Source: Halanaerobium sp046541575
GTDB lineage: Bacteria; Bacillota; Halanaerobiia; Halanaerobiales; Halanaerobiaceae
Direction: 5' to 3'
DNA length: 64,000 bases
Assembly: GCA_046541575.1 (NCBI GenBank)
Contig: JBKHDA010000001.1
Coordinates: forward strand, 30,963 to 94,962
Below are positions 1 through 8,805 of the stretch, piece by piece (position 1 is the first letter of the stretch; each line of letters begins with the position of its first letter). A program made the position numbers and the translations under genes. The notes under the pieces were generated by a model, which saw nothing but the letters and a program-made list of their open reading frames with translations, did no database searches and was not told the origin of the DNA.

Positions 1-2
1 GG

Positions 3-785
3 CAGCCGCCGGCAGGTTATGAAAATAATAAAATTAACTTAACTGATTCAGATGGCTATTTATTAAAAAAGCAGGATTCAGATCACAAAAAAATTATCTA
101 TCAGCTGCATGGTGGAGCTTATATTAGCCCATTTTCTGAAAATTATAATGAAAGTGCTCTAAATTATTCTAAAGCCTATGATCAAGCAGATGTGTTTTCA
201 CTTGATTACCGTACATCTCCGCAATATGAGCATCCTGCCGCTCTGAATGATGCTCTTGAAGGATATCAGTATCTGCTGGATAAGGGGTATCCTGCTCAAA
301 AAATAATTATTGCAGGAGATTCTGCTGGAGGAGGACTGGCTCTGTCCCTGGCAGTAAAAATAAAGAATCTTGAATTACCAGCTCCAAAAGCATTAATTTT
401 GGCTTCTCCCTGGACAGATCTGGCAGCAGAAGGTAAGAGCTATCAGAATAAAATAGAGGCAGATGCTTTTTTTGGTTACCCTGAAGCTGAAAAAGCTCCT
501 CGCTATCCGCTGCCTCTTACTTATGCTGGAGATCAAAATCTTAAAGATCCATATCTTTCTCCTGCTTATGCTGATTTAGGTGGTCTGCCCCCTATTTTAA
601 TTCAGACAGGGAGTGAAGAAATATTGTTAAGTGATAGTAAAAAGATTGCAGAAAAAGCAGAAGAGGAAGGAGTCGAGGTTGAATTTATTGAGTATAAAGG
701 AATGTATCACAACTTTTATATATTAACTCCTTCAATTCCCGAAAGTAGAGAAGCATGGCAGAAAATTGAAGATTTTATCAATTAG
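3..785 (+). CDS. alpha/beta hydrolase, HSL-type esterase (5' truncated by window edge)
   Basis: The reading frame is open from base 3, so this is the 3' part of a longer gene; the first in-window candidate start, GTG at 192, would cut off the HGG oxyanion-hole motif (LHGGAYISP) encoded near 109-130, so it is not the real start. The nucleophile elbow GDSAGGG follows, and the C-terminal YHNF supplies the likely catalytic His. At the usual catalytic-acid position the protein reads GSEEILLSDS, with Glu where many relatives have Asp. The family (hormone-sensitive-lipase type, cytoplasmic) hydrolyses short acyl esters; the substrate cannot be told. It is followed by a promoter and the pyr operon, so probably unrelated to it. 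Confidence 0.85.
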   Translation, partial: QPPAGYENNKINLTDSDGYLLKKQDSDHKKIIYQLHGGAYISPFSENYNESALNYSKAYDQADVFSLDYRTSPQYEHPAALNDALEGYQYLLDKGYPAQKIIIAGDSAGGGLALSLAVKIKNLELPAPKALILASPWTDLAAEGKSYQNKIEADAFFGYPEAEKAPRYPLPLTYAGDQNLKDPYLSPAYADLGGLPPILIQTGSEEILLSDSKKIAEKAEEEGVEVEFIEYKGMYHNFYILTPSIPESREAWQKIEDFIN

Positions 786-838
786 TTATGTTTTGTGTTT
801 TTATTCACTATAACCAGGTACAAAAATGAAAATATTTC

Positions 839-867
839 TTGACTTAAAATCTCTATTCTGATAAACT
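839..867 (+). promoter_or_regulatory. candidate promoter of the pyr operon
   Basis: TTGACT at 839-844 is a near-consensus -35 box; 17 bases downstream lies TAAACT (862-867), a weak -10. It sits about 30 bases before the PyrR-binding hairpin, the expected place for a leader promoter. The -10 is poor, so the call is tentative. Confidence 0.45.
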
Positions 868-894
868 TAGTTCAAATAAGATAATGATTCTTTA

Positions 895-973
895 AATTAG
901 TCCAGAGAGGCTAGTAAGGGAAAATATAAATTTTAGCAACCTTCTTACTATGCCGTGAGAAGGTTATTTTTTT
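895..973 (+). promoter_or_regulatory. PyrR attenuator 1, upstream of pyrR
   Basis: The PyrR-binding loop is recognisable as TAG-TCCAGAGAGG-CTA at 898-913, matching the known UCCAGAGAGG core. An antiterminator can form between TAGTAAG (912-918) and CTTACTA (944-950). The competing terminator pairs AACCTTCT (938-945) with AGAAGGTT (958-965) and is followed by seven T (967-973). By analogy with Bacillus, PyrR with UMP stabilises the binding hairpin, prevents the antiterminator and stops transcription. Confidence 0.9.
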
Positions 974-1012
974 GCCGCTAGATATATTCTCCCCAAAAAG
1001 GAGGTAATTTTT

Positions 1013-1567
1013 TTGGATAAGTCAGAAATGAGGATTAAAAAAGAACTGATTGATTCAGCAGCCATGGGTCGTGCAATTACAAGAATTGCTCATGAGATTC
1101 TGGAAAAAAACAAAGGAACTGAGGATCTGGTTTTAATAGGAATTAGAACCAGGGGGGTACCACTGGCCGAAAGACTGGCTGCAAAAATTGAAGAGATTGA
1201 AGGAATTAAATTACCAACTGGAATTCTGGATATTACACTTTATCGTGATGATCTCTCAACAGTAGCTCAGCAGCCGATTGTACACCGGACCGAAATTCCT
1301 TTTGATATCACAGGGAAAAAGGTTGTGCTGGTTGATGATGTTCTTTATACCGGTCGAACGGTTAGAGCAGCACTTGATGCTCTGATTGACCTTGGTCGTC
1401 CCTTACAGATTCAGCTGGCTATTATGATTGATCGAGGTCACCGGGAGCTGCCAATTAGAGCAGATTTTGTTGGTAAAAATTTACCGACTTCTAAAGAAGA
1501 AGTTGTAGATGTTAATTTTGAGGAAATTGACGAGAAAGATGCAGTTTTACTGCTGGAAAAAAGCTAG
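1013..1567 (+). CDS. pyrR: PyrR, pyrimidine operon attenuator / uracil phosphoribosyltransferase
   Basis: A 184-residue protein with the type I PRTase PRPP-binding motif VVLVDDVLYTGRTVRAAL and the usual length for PyrR. It binds pyr leader RNA in response to UMP and has side UPRTase activity. The start is TTG at 1013, 8 bases after an AAGGAGG ribosome site; the next ATG (1028) is too far from it. It lies between two PyrR-type attenuators, so it probably controls its own synthesis and that of the downstream operon. Confidence 0.97.
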   Translation: MDKSEMRIKKELIDSAAMGRAITRIAHEILEKNKGTEDLVLIGIRTRGVPLAERLAAKIEEIEGIKLPTGILDITLYRDDLSTVAQQPIVHRTEIPFDITGKKVVLVDDVLYTGRTVRAALDALIDLGRPLQIQLAIMIDRGHRELPIRADFVGKNLPTSKEEVVDVNFEEIDEKDAVLLLEKS

Positions 1568-1597
1568 AATAAAAACAGTTTAATAATGTATCCTTTA

Positions 1598-1720
1598 AAT
1601 TGGTCCAGAGAGACCGGTAAGGAATTAATTTAGCAGAAATCTATCTATGTCAGTAGAGGTAGAAAATGCTTAAAGAGTTTAAACTCCTTATCAGTCCAGT
1701 CTGGTAGGGAGTTTTTTTAA
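1598..1720 (+). promoter_or_regulatory. PyrR attenuator 2, between pyrR and uraA
   Basis: A second PyrR-binding hairpin, GGT-CCAGAGAG-ACC, is at 1602-1615. The terminator is a 12-pair stem (with G-T pairs) between AAACTCCTTATC (1681-1692) and GGTAGGGAGTTT (1703-1714) followed by a T run. GGTAAGGA (1616-1623), right after the binding hairpin, can pair with TCCTTATC (1685-1692) as antiterminator. The leader between the two, about 60 bases, is longer than in attenuator 1. Confidence 0.88.
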
Positions 1721-1822
1721 TGTTTATTTATAACTTATTTTTTAAAGAGGGAATTTGATAAAAATTTTAGAGATTTTATTAAAAAGTTTTTCAATAATTT
1801 TATAACATCCAGGAGGTATAAA

Positions 1823-3121
1823 ATGAAAATTTTAAAACAAAGCAAAGAAAATTTAGCACAGCTTAAAGAAGATGGAATTACAAGACACCGATTATTTATT
1901 CTGGCCTTACAGCATATGTTTGCCATGTTTGGCTCAACGGTTCTGGTACCGGCACTGACCGGCTTAAATCCCGCAGTTGCACTTTTTACTTCCGGACTGG
2001 GAACACTGATCTTTCATGTAATAACCGGTGGAAAAGTTCCTGCCTATCTCGGTTCTTCTTTTGCCTTTATTGCTCCCATAATAGCGGCTCAAAATCAATT
2101 TGGCACAGAGGGAGCTATGCTTGGAATTATAACAGTTGGTCTTGTGTATGCACTGATGTCATTAGTAATCAGACTGCTGGGAACAGAATTTTTCCGCAAA
2201 TTACTGCCGCCGGTAGTAATTGGTCCGGTGATCATTACAATTGGACTCGGGCTGGCTCCAACAGCTAAAGATATGGCTTCAGAACATCTTTTGGTTGCAG
2301 CTGTAACACTCGCAATAGCAGTAGGAGTCAGTGTTTTTGCCAAAGGAATAATTAAAGTAATCCCAATTTTACTTGGAATTATCGGCGGTTATACTTTTGC
2401 AGCCTTTTTGGGACTTGTAGATTTTGCTCCGGTAATGGAAGCTTCCTGGTTTGCTCTACCAAAGTTTGCCTTTCCAGCAGTGAGTGGTAATCTAAAAGCT
2501 ATTTCGCTTGTAGCACCAATTGCTCTGGTAACCATGGTTGAACATTTAGGTGATGTTGTCGCAATCAGCTCCACTGTAAAAAAAGACTTTATAGAAGAAC
2601 CCGGCCTGCACAGAACCCTCCTGGGTGACGGAATTGCAACTTTAGTTGCTGGACTTTTTGGCGGACCACCTAACACAACTTATGGAGAGAATGTAGGGGT
2701 TTTAGCTTTGACAAAAGTATATAATCCAATGATTATTCAGCTGACAGCAGTGATAGTAATCTTAAGCTCTTTTGTACAGAAGGTTGGAGTATTGATTCAG
2801 ACTATCCCGACAGCAGTAATGGGAGGAATTGTCTTTCTACTCTTTGGTATGATCGCGTCAATCGGACTCAGGACTTTAGTAGAAAACGAAGTTGACCTTT
2901 CTAAAAATAGAAACTTAGTCATAGTTTCGGTAACTCTGGTAGTAGGGATTTCAAATCTGACTCTTAATTTTGCCGGACTGGAATTTGGCGGTATGGGCCT
3001 GGCAGCGATAGTCGGAATAGTAATGAATTTAGTTTTACCGGCAATGGAAAACGAAATTGAGGATAAAGAACTGGAAGAGGAACTAAAGCTGGAAGCAGAA
3101 TTGAGATATGAAGCTAACTAA
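1823..3121 (+). CDS. uraA: uracil permease (NCS2 family)
   Basis: A 432-residue, very hydrophobic protein of the nucleobase:cation symporter-2 family, with about 12-14 membrane segments. It carries the N-terminal QHMFAMFGSTVLVPALTG signature and the NCS2 region GGPPNTTYGENVGV with the substrate-site residues. It imports uracil across the cytoplasmic membrane. The ATG follows an AGGAGGT site by 8 bases. Its position between pyrR and pyrB behind a PyrR attenuator matches pyrP of Bacillus. The C-terminal tail is acidic and Glu-rich. Confidence 0.95.
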   Translation: MKILKQSKENLAQLKEDGITRHRLFILALQHMFAMFGSTVLVPALTGLNPAVALFTSGLGTLIFHVITGGKVPAYLGSSFAFIAPIIAAQNQFGTEGAMLGIITVGLVYALMSLVIRLLGTEFFRKLLPPVVIGPVIITIGLGLAPTAKDMASEHLLVAAVTLAIAVGVSVFAKGIIKVIPILLGIIGGYTFAAFLGLVDFAPVMEASWFALPKFAFPAVSGNLKAISLVAPIALVTMVEHLGDVVAISSTVKKDFIEEPGLHRTLLGDGIATLVAGLFGGPPNTTYGENVGVLALTKVYNPMIIQLTAVIVILSSFVQKVGVLIQTIPTAVMGGIVFLLFGMIASIGLRTLVENEVDLSKNRNLVIVSVTLVVGISNLTLNFAGLEFGGMGLAAIVGIVMNLVLPAMENEIEDKELEEELKLEAELRYEAN

Positions 3122-3145
3122 AATACCCGGGCAGGAGGTAAGCAG

Positions 3146-4087
3146 ATGAGTTTAAAAAGAAAAGATTTTTTGGGGCTTTATGATGTATCCAAAGAAGAAA
3201 TTAATGAAATTTTAGATACAGCAGTTGCCATGAAAGATATTTTAACCAGGACAGTTAAAAAAGTTCCAACCCTCAGGGGAAAAACTGTAATTAATTTATT
3301 TTATGAACCTTCAACCAGAACTAAGTTTTCTTTTAATCTGGCTGCGAAGAGATTGAGTGCAGATGTGATGAGCATTTCTAAATCTTCCAGCAGTATAGCA
3401 AAAGGAGAGAGTCTGCTGGATACCGCAAAGACAATGGAAGTTATGGGAGCTGATGTGGTAGTTATCAGACACAGTGCTCCTGGAGCAGCTAAATTTCTGG
3501 CAGAAAATATTTCAGCCAGTGTACTTAATGCAGGAGATGGTGCTCATGCTCATCCAACTCAGGCTTTGCTTGATATTTACAGCATTAAAGAAAAAATAGG
3601 AGAAATTGCCGGACTGAAAGTTTTAATTGTAGGAGATATTGCTCACAGTAGGGTGGCCCGCTCAAATATCTGGGGTCTAAATAAACTGGGAGCTGAAGTA
3701 TCTGTTGCCGGTCCCCAGACTTTAATTCCAAGGGAAATAGAAAAAATGGGGGTTAAGGTTTATTCTGACCTGGATCAGGCTCTGGAAAATGTAGATGTGG
3801 TCAATATTTTAAGAATTCAGATGGAAAGACAGGAAAGCGGACTTTTTCCTTCGATTAGAGAATACAGAGAAATTTATGGAATGAATGCAGAGCGCCTGGA
3901 GAGAATCGGCAAAAAAGCTATGATTATGCATCCGGGTCCTATGAATCGCGGTATAGAAATTGAAAGTTCAGTTGCCGACAGCTCACAGTCAGTAATTACC
4001 GAACAGGTAAAAAACGGTGTGGCAATTAGAATGGCGCTGCTCTACCTGCTGGCCGGGAGGGAGATAGATAATGAAAACCTTAATTAA
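3146..4087 (+). CDS. pyrB: aspartate carbamoyltransferase catalytic chain
   Basis: A 313-residue protein that condenses carbamoyl phosphate with aspartate, the first committed step of pyrimidine synthesis. The carbamoyl-phosphate loop FYEPSTRTKFSF and the HPTQALLD segment are intact, as is the aspartate loop region LRIQMERQ. No pyrI regulatory chain follows, as in Bacillus. GCAGGAGGT lies before the ATG. Its 3' end overlaps pyrC by 17 bases, so translation is probably coupled. Confidence 0.97.
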   Translation: MSLKRKDFLGLYDVSKEEINEILDTAVAMKDILTRTVKKVPTLRGKTVINLFYEPSTRTKFSFNLAAKRLSADVMSISKSSSSIAKGESLLDTAKTMEVMGADVVVIRHSAPGAAKFLAENISASVLNAGDGAHAHPTQALLDIYSIKEKIGEIAGLKVLIVGDIAHSRVARSNIWGLNKLGAEVSVAGPQTLIPREIEKMGVKVYSDLDQALENVDVVNILRIQMERQESGLFPSIREYREIYGMNAERLERIGKKAMIMHPGPMNRGIEIESSVADSSQSVITEQVKNGVAIRMALLYLLAGREIDNENLN

Positions 4088-5369
4088 AAATGGAAAAGTG
4101 TATGATTCTAAAAATGGACTTGCTGGAAAATATGATATTTTAATTGAAGGTAATAAGATTTTTGAAATAAATAAAGAAATTAAAAATCAGGGCTATGAAG
4201 TGATAGATGCTGAAGATAAAATTATTATTCCTGCTTTAATCGATATGCACACTCACCTTAGAGAACCCGGTTACGAAGAAAAAGAAACAGTTAAAACCGG
4301 CTGTGAGGCAGCAGCGGCTGGAGGGTTTTCTGCAGTAGCAGCAATGCCCAATACAAAACCGATAGCTGATAATCCGGCAGTTGTCGAACACCTTAAACTT
4401 AAATCAGAAAAGGCAGCAGTTAGAGTTTATCCAATTGGAAGTATCACTCAGGACAGTAAGGGAGAGGTTCTTTCTGAAATTGGAACCCTGGCTAAAACTG
4501 GTGTTAAGGCCCTGTCAGATGACGGGAACCCGGTGATGAACTCTGAAATTATGAGGCGAGCAATGGAATATGCATCTGCCTTTGATCTGCCAATAATTGA
4601 CCACTGTGAGGATGAAAATCTTTCTCAGGATGGAGTAATGCACGAGGGCTATTATTCTACAATTTTTGGCCTGAAAGGAATTCCGGCAGCAGCTGAAGAA
4701 ATCATGGTTGCTCGGGATATAGTGCTGGCAGAGATGACGGGTATTCATCTGCATATAGCTCACTTAAGTACTGAAGGGAGTTTAAATCTGGTCAAAGATG
4801 CTAAGGCCAGAGGAGTAAATGTAACTTTTGAAGTTACACCTCACCATTTACTGCTGACTGATAAAGAAGTAGGAGATTATAATCCTGATACCAAGGTTCA
4901 TCCACCACTTCGTTCGGAAAGAGATAAGAATATTTTAGTTGAAGCTTTAAAGGATGGCGAAATAGATGTACTGGCAACCGATCATGCCCCCCATACTTTT
5001 GAAGACAAACTGGGAGAGTTTGATTATGCAGCCTTTGGAATTTCCGGGCTGGAAACAGCTCTCGCACTGTTATATCATAATTTTATTAAAACTGAAATCA
5101 TCGACTGGGACGATTTACTCAGAATGTATTATTATAAACCAGGAGAGATATTAAAGATTGAATCTGAAGGTTTAAAACAGGGAGCTAGAGCTGATCTTTT
5201 AATTTTCAATCCGGAGCGGGAATGGACAGTAGATAAGAAGAATTTTAAATCTAAGGGTAAAAATACTCCTTTTGACGGCCAGAAGTTAAGCGGTAGAAAT
5301 GAATTGACTTTTGTTGGCGGGAAATTAGTTTATGATGACCGAGGAGGCAAAAATGAAATACTTTATTGA
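4071..5369 (+). CDS. pyrC: dihydroorotase (class I)
   Basis: A 432-residue metal-dependent amidohydrolase that cyclises carbamoyl aspartate to dihydroorotate. Metal-ligand motifs are visible: DMHTHLREPG near residue 58, HCED for the third position, and ATDHAPH with the catalytic Asp. Length fits the Bacillus-type class I enzyme. The ATG at 4071 is preceded by GGGAGG inside pyrB; the two genes overlap by 17 bases, and pyrC in turn overlaps pyrF by 17. Confidence 0.96.
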   Translation: MKTLIKNGKVYDSKNGLAGKYDILIEGNKIFEINKEIKNQGYEVIDAEDKIIIPALIDMHTHLREPGYEEKETVKTGCEAAAAGGFSAVAAMPNTKPIADNPAVVEHLKLKSEKAAVRVYPIGSITQDSKGEVLSEIGTLAKTGVKALSDDGNPVMNSEIMRRAMEYASAFDLPIIDHCEDENLSQDGVMHEGYYSTIFGLKGIPAAAEEIMVARDIVLAEMTGIHLHIAHLSTEGSLNLVKDAKARGVNVTFEVTPHHLLLTDKEVGDYNPDTKVHPPLRSERDKNILVEALKDGEIDVLATDHAPHTFEDKLGEFDYAAFGISGLETALALLYHNFIKTEIIDWDDLLRMYYYKPGEILKIESEGLKQGARADLLIFNPEREWTVDKKNFKSKGKNTPFDGQKLSGRNELTFVGGKLVYDDRGGKNEILY

Positions 5370-6249
5370 TAAGCTGCAGCAGAAAATTGAAGCCAAAGAT
5401 TCAAGAATTTGTGTTGGACTGGATCCTCATTTAGAATTATTACCGGAAAATGTACTGGCCGCTGATCTTTTAGAAGATCTGGAATCAAATCAGGAAGAAA
5501 TTGCAGCCGCAGTTTTAAAATTCAACCAGAATTTAATTGATGCTGTTGCTGATATGACAGCAGTTGTAAAACCACAGATGGCATTTTACGAAAAACTTGG
5601 GATTTCAGGGATGGAATGTCTCTGGCAGACTATGGCCTATGCTAAAAGTAAAGATTTAATTGTGCTGCTGGATGGAAAGCGAAATGACATTGGATCTACG
5701 GCAGGAGCTTATGCAGAAGCTTATCTGGAAAACAAAAATACAGAGGTAGATTCGATAACAATCAATCCTTATTTAGGCAGTGATGGAATACTACCATTTT
5801 TAAAAAATAAAGAAAGAGGAGCTTTTGCACTTTTAAGAACTTCCAATCCTTCTGCAGTCGATCTCCAGGATCTTAAATTGGATGACGGCAGGACAGTTTA
5901 TCAGGCTGTTGGAGACTTTTTGCAGAATTTAGGAAGTGACTATCTTGGTGACTGTGGTTATTCAAATCTGGCTGCAGTAGTTGGAGCAACTTATCCAAAA
6001 GAACTCAAAGAAATTAGAGATCAGCTTGATTCAGTCTTTTTCTTAATCCCGGGTTACGGAGCTCAGGGTGGAGGAGCCGAAGATATTAAAGCCGGTTTTG
6101 ACAGTGAAGGCAGAGGAGCAGTTGTTAATTCATCCCGCGGAATCAATTTTGCCTACAGAAAAGAAGAATTTGCCCACTTTGGGGCCGAAAATTATGCTAA
6201 GGCAGCAAGAGCAGCAGCCGAAAAAATGAAAAATGAAATCAATGAGTAG
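5353..6249 (+). CDS. pyrF: orotidine 5'-phosphate decarboxylase, type 2
   Basis: A 298-residue OMP decarboxylase of the longer type-2 subfamily. The catalytic charged network is in LDGKRNDIGSTAG; the N-terminal substrate segment is CVGLDPHLELLP, and the C-terminal phosphate loop is GYGAQGGG. The start is ATG 5353, seven bases after GAGGAGG; upstream in-frame ATGs at 5332/5335 precede that ribosome site and are rejected. It converts OMP to UMP. A perfect hairpin repeat begins on the last base of its stop codon. Confidence 0.95.
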   Translation: MKYFIDKLQQKIEAKDSRICVGLDPHLELLPENVLAADLLEDLESNQEEIAAAVLKFNQNLIDAVADMTAVVKPQMAFYEKLGISGMECLWQTMAYAKSKDLIVLLDGKRNDIGSTAGAYAEAYLENKNTEVDSITINPYLGSDGILPFLKNKERGAFALLRTSNPSAVDLQDLKLDDGRTVYQAVGDFLQNLGSDYLGDCGYSNLAAVVGATYPKELKEIRDQLDSVFFLIPGYGAQGGGAEDIKAGFDSEGRGAVVNSSRGINFAYRKEEFAHFGAENYAKAARAAAEKMKNEINE

Positions 6250-6287
6250 TACCGGGTACTTGGAAATTATTTCCAAGTACCCGGTAC
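6249..6287. repeat. perfect GGTACC-family hairpin between pyrF and pyrK
   Basis: Arms GTACCGGGTACTTGGAAA (6249-6266) and its exact complement (6270-6287) are 18 bases long with a 3-base loop. The arm core matches the hairpin at 61314-61391, so this is a member of a dispersed repeat family. It fills nearly all of the pyrF-pyrK spacer and ends just before the pyrK ribosome site, without a T run, so it is not an intrinsic terminator; it could affect mRNA stability. Confidence 0.9.
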
Positions 6288-6304
6288 CAACAAAGGAGGA
6301 GTTT

Positions 6305-7081
6305 ATGTTTAAAATTATTGCTAATAGAGAGGTTGGACCTGGAATTTTTCAGCTTGTCTTAAATTATGATCAATTACCACAGCAGCCGAAGCCGGGACAT
6401 TTTTTCAATATTAAAGTCAGTCAGAATGGCAGTGATGATCCACTTTTGAGAAGACCCTTTAGTATTTTTGATTTTGATGCAGCAGAAAAAAAGATTGAAT
6501 TTATTTACAGAGTTGTTGGTAAAGGAACCAAAATTCTTTCTAAATTAAAAAAGAATACTGAACTTGATGTACTTGGACCTCTGGGAACTCCTTTTTCTCT
6601 GGATGCAGCTGAAGGGAATGTTCATTTAATTGGCGGTGGAATGGGTATTGCTCCTCTGTACTATCTTGCTAAAAAATTAAAAAGCAGCAGACAGACAGTT
6701 TATCTTGGAGCTGCAAATAAAGCAGAATTAGAGTTTTTTGAGAAAAAATTTAAGGGACTGGGGGTAGAATGTCATCTGGCAGCGATGGAAGAAAAACTTG
6801 AGATTAAAGGTTCTGCCCTGGTTTTATGGTTAAATTATCTTGAAAAAAATACCCCAGATTATGTTTACACCTGTGGGCCGGAAAAAATGCTGGCTGCAGT
6901 TGAAAAAGAAGCACTTAAAAATAATATTGGGGGCGAACTTTCTGTAGAGAAAAGAATGGGCTGTGGAATTGGAGTCTGTCTATCCTGCAGCTGTGAGACA
7001 AGAGAAGAAGACCAGAAAAACAAAAGAGCCTGTGTGGAAGGGCCAGTTTTTGGACTGGGGGAGGTAATTCTCAGTGCCTGA
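6305..7081 (+). CDS. pyrK: dihydroorotate dehydrogenase electron-transfer subunit
   Basis: A 258-residue ferredoxin-reductase-type protein with an FAD domain (RRPFSIFDF), an NAD domain (LIGGGMGIAPLYYLA) and a C-terminal [2Fe-2S] cysteine set in GCGIGVCLSCSC with a fourth Cys in ACVEGPVF. With PyrD it forms the NAD-dependent class 1B enzyme. The frame is open back to 6233 but that extension translates the hairpin repeat; ATG 6305 follows AAAGGAGGA and matches the family N terminus. It overlaps pyrD by 8 bases. Confidence 0.95.
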   Translation: MFKIIANREVGPGIFQLVLNYDQLPQQPKPGHFFNIKVSQNGSDDPLLRRPFSIFDFDAAEKKIEFIYRVVGKGTKILSKLKKNTELDVLGPLGTPFSLDAAEGNVHLIGGGMGIAPLYYLAKKLKSSRQTVYLGAANKAELEFFEKKFKGLGVECHLAAMEEKLEIKGSALVLWLNYLEKNTPDYVYTCGPEKMLAAVEKEALKNNIGGELSVEKRMGCGIGVCLSCSCETREEDQKNKRACVEGPVFGLGEVILSA

Positions 7082-8054
7082 AAAGCAGCAAGAAATTATT
7101 GATAATAAATTAACAGAAGCTGACTTAAACTTAGAGGTAATGATGAGATCACAGCAGTTTCAGCAGCAAAAAGATTTAAAATTAAAAAATCCCCTGATTA
7201 CCGCTTCCGGAACCTGTGGTAATGGCAAAGAGCTGGCTGATTTTTACGACATCAATCAGCTGGGAGCTTTTACAACTAAAGGAATTACAGTTGAAGCCCA
7301 GTCGGGAAATAAAACTCCCAGGATTGCAGAGACTGCATCAGGAATAATAAATTCTATTGGTTTAGAGAATCCAGGAGTCAATAACTTTATTTCAAATGTT
7401 TTACCTGAGACTAGTAATTACAGCCTTCCCATATTCGCCAATATTTCTGGCTACAGTAAAGAGGATTTTATAACTCTGGCGGAGAAATTAGAAGATAGAT
7501 CAGAATTAGCCGGAATTGAAGTCAATCTTTCCTGTCCTAATATCAAAGGTGGAGGTATGATTTTTGGGACTGATCCGGAAAAAGTATTTGAGATTACTAA
7601 AAAAGTTAGAGAGATTTATTCTGGCTACATTATTGTTAAGCTGACTCCCAACATTACTGATATCACAGAAACTGCTCTGGCCGCTGAAAAAGCAGGAGCA
7701 GATGCAGTGGCTATGATTAATACACTTTCAGCAATGAAAATTGATATAGATCAGCAGAAACCGCTACTTGCCAATACTTTTGGTGGTCTTTCAGGGCCAG
7801 CGGTGCGGCCGGTAGCAGTTAAAATGGTTTATCAGACTTACAAAAAATTGGAAATTCCAATTTTAGGTCTGGGAGGAGTCCAGAGCGGTAGTGATGTAAT
7901 TGAATTTATGCTGGCTGGAGCGACAGCAGTTGGAATTGGGACAGTCAATATGATTGACCCAACAGCCGGACCCCGAATAATTAGTGAAATTGAAGGTTAT
8001 ATGCTCAGACATCAGATTAAAGATTTAAGTTCAATTATTGGAAAAGCCCATTAA
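7074..8054 (+). CDS. pyrD: dihydroorotate dehydrogenase class 1B, catalytic subunit
   Basis: FMN-dependent TIM-barrel enzyme oxidising dihydroorotate to orotate. Motifs: LKNPLITASGTCG near the N terminus, NLSCPNIKGGG with the class-1 catalytic Cys (residue 154 counting from the GTG), and the phosphate loop GLGGVQSGSD. GTG 7074 is 8 bases after GGGGGAGGT and gives about 22 extra N-terminal residues compared with relatives; ATG 7140/7143 would give the usual length but has a weaker, too-close site. Start therefore uncertain, identity firm. Confidence 0.94.
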   Translation: MPEKQQEIIDNKLTEADLNLEVMMRSQQFQQQKDLKLKNPLITASGTCGNGKELADFYDINQLGAFTTKGITVEAQSGNKTPRIAETASGIINSIGLENPGVNNFISNVLPETSNYSLPIFANISGYSKEDFITLAEKLEDRSELAGIEVNLSCPNIKGGGMIFGTDPEKVFEITKKVREIYSGYIIVKLTPNITDITETALAAEKAGADAVAMINTLSAMKIDIDQQKPLLANTFGGLSGPAVRPVAVKMVYQTYKKLEIPILGLGGVQSGSDVIEFMLAGATAVGIGTVNMIDPTAGPRIISEIEGYMLRHQIKDLSSIIGKAH

Positions 8055-8156
8055 ATTTAAAAATTCAATCTGTCTGATTACAAAAATAAGTTGATTTTAT
8101 TTTTGTATAGTTAAATAAAAAATTATTTATAAACTTATAAAACAGGAGTGAATTAG

Positions 8157-8729
8157 ATGACTAAAGAAGAAATTAGAGAATTATTAGTAGAAACAGATGT
8201 GATTCAGGAAGGCCATTTTGTTTTAAGTTCAGGCCGACATGCTGATATTTATATGCAGTGTGCCAAGGTTTTACAGTATCCAGAACATGCTTCAACTCTG
8301 GCAGCAGAAATTGTAAGAAAATGGGGAGATAAAGAAGTGGATGTAGTTGTTGGTCCGGCTCTGGGAGGAGTTGTATTATCCTATGCTGTGGCTGAAGAAT
8401 TGGGAGTCCGCTCAATTTTTAGTGAACGCAAAAATGGGGAGATGAAAATCAGGCGAGGATTTGAACTAAAACCAGGCGAAAAAGTATTAGTTGTAGAAGA
8501 TGTAGTAACTACAGGAGGGTCAGTTAGAGAACTACTTGCAGTATTAGAAGAACTGGATGTAGAAATAGTTGGATTAAGCTCCATTGTTGACCGCAGTAAT
8601 GGAAAAGTTGAATTTGATTATGATTTTAAGGCACTGCTTCCGGTCGATATCAAATCATATAAGGCAGGAAAGTGTAAATTATGTGAGCAGGGGGAAGCTA
8701 TAACTCGCCCGGGTAGTAAAGAAAAATAA
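8157..8729 (+). CDS. pyrE: orotate phosphoribosyltransferase
   Basis: A 190-residue PRTase with the PRPP motif VLVVEDVVTTGGSV, converting orotate to OMP. The 102-base gap from pyrD holds an AT-rich hairpin (TACAAAAATAA near 8080 with its complement near 8095), but no PyrR-binding loop, so it most likely reads from the operon promoter with partial uncoupling. The ATG follows CAGGAG. The C terminus has two Cys in CKLCEQGE, seen in some clostridial PyrE proteins. Confidence 0.95.
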   Translation: MTKEEIRELLVETDVIQEGHFVLSSGRHADIYMQCAKVLQYPEHASTLAAEIVRKWGDKEVDVVVGPALGGVVLSYAVAEELGVRSIFSERKNGEMKIRRGFELKPGEKVLVVEDVVTTGGSVRELLAVLEELDVEIVGLSSIVDRSNGKVEFDYDFKALLPVDIKSYKAGKCKLCEQGEAITRPGSKEK

Positions 8730-8805
8730 ATTTTGCATTTTATACTTCAGCTGATTATAATATAAAGCAGAGTAAAATAATAATATTTAAGGAGCTGTGA
8801 TAATA

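Noticed and set aside
192..785. Complete 197-residue hydrolase starting at GTG 192
   Set aside because: The frame is open to the window edge and the HGG motif lies upstream of 192, so the gene is truncated by the window.
1156..1950. GGTACC sites in pyrR (1156) and uraA (1945) as repeat copies
   Set aside because: They fall in conserved coding sequence and lack the extended arm.
2095..2676. Antisense frames inside uraA
   Set aside because: They are shadows of the strong uraA coding frame, with no ribosome site or family motif.
3122..3145. Third PyrR attenuator before pyrB
   Set aside because: The gap is only 24 bases and contains just the ribosome site.
6233..6304. 24-residue N-terminal extension of PyrK
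   Set aside because: It is a translation of the hairpin repeat; the proper ribosome site and family start are at 6305.
8055..8156. PyrR attenuator before pyrE
   Set aside because: There is an AT-rich hairpin but no TCCAGAGAGG binding loop.
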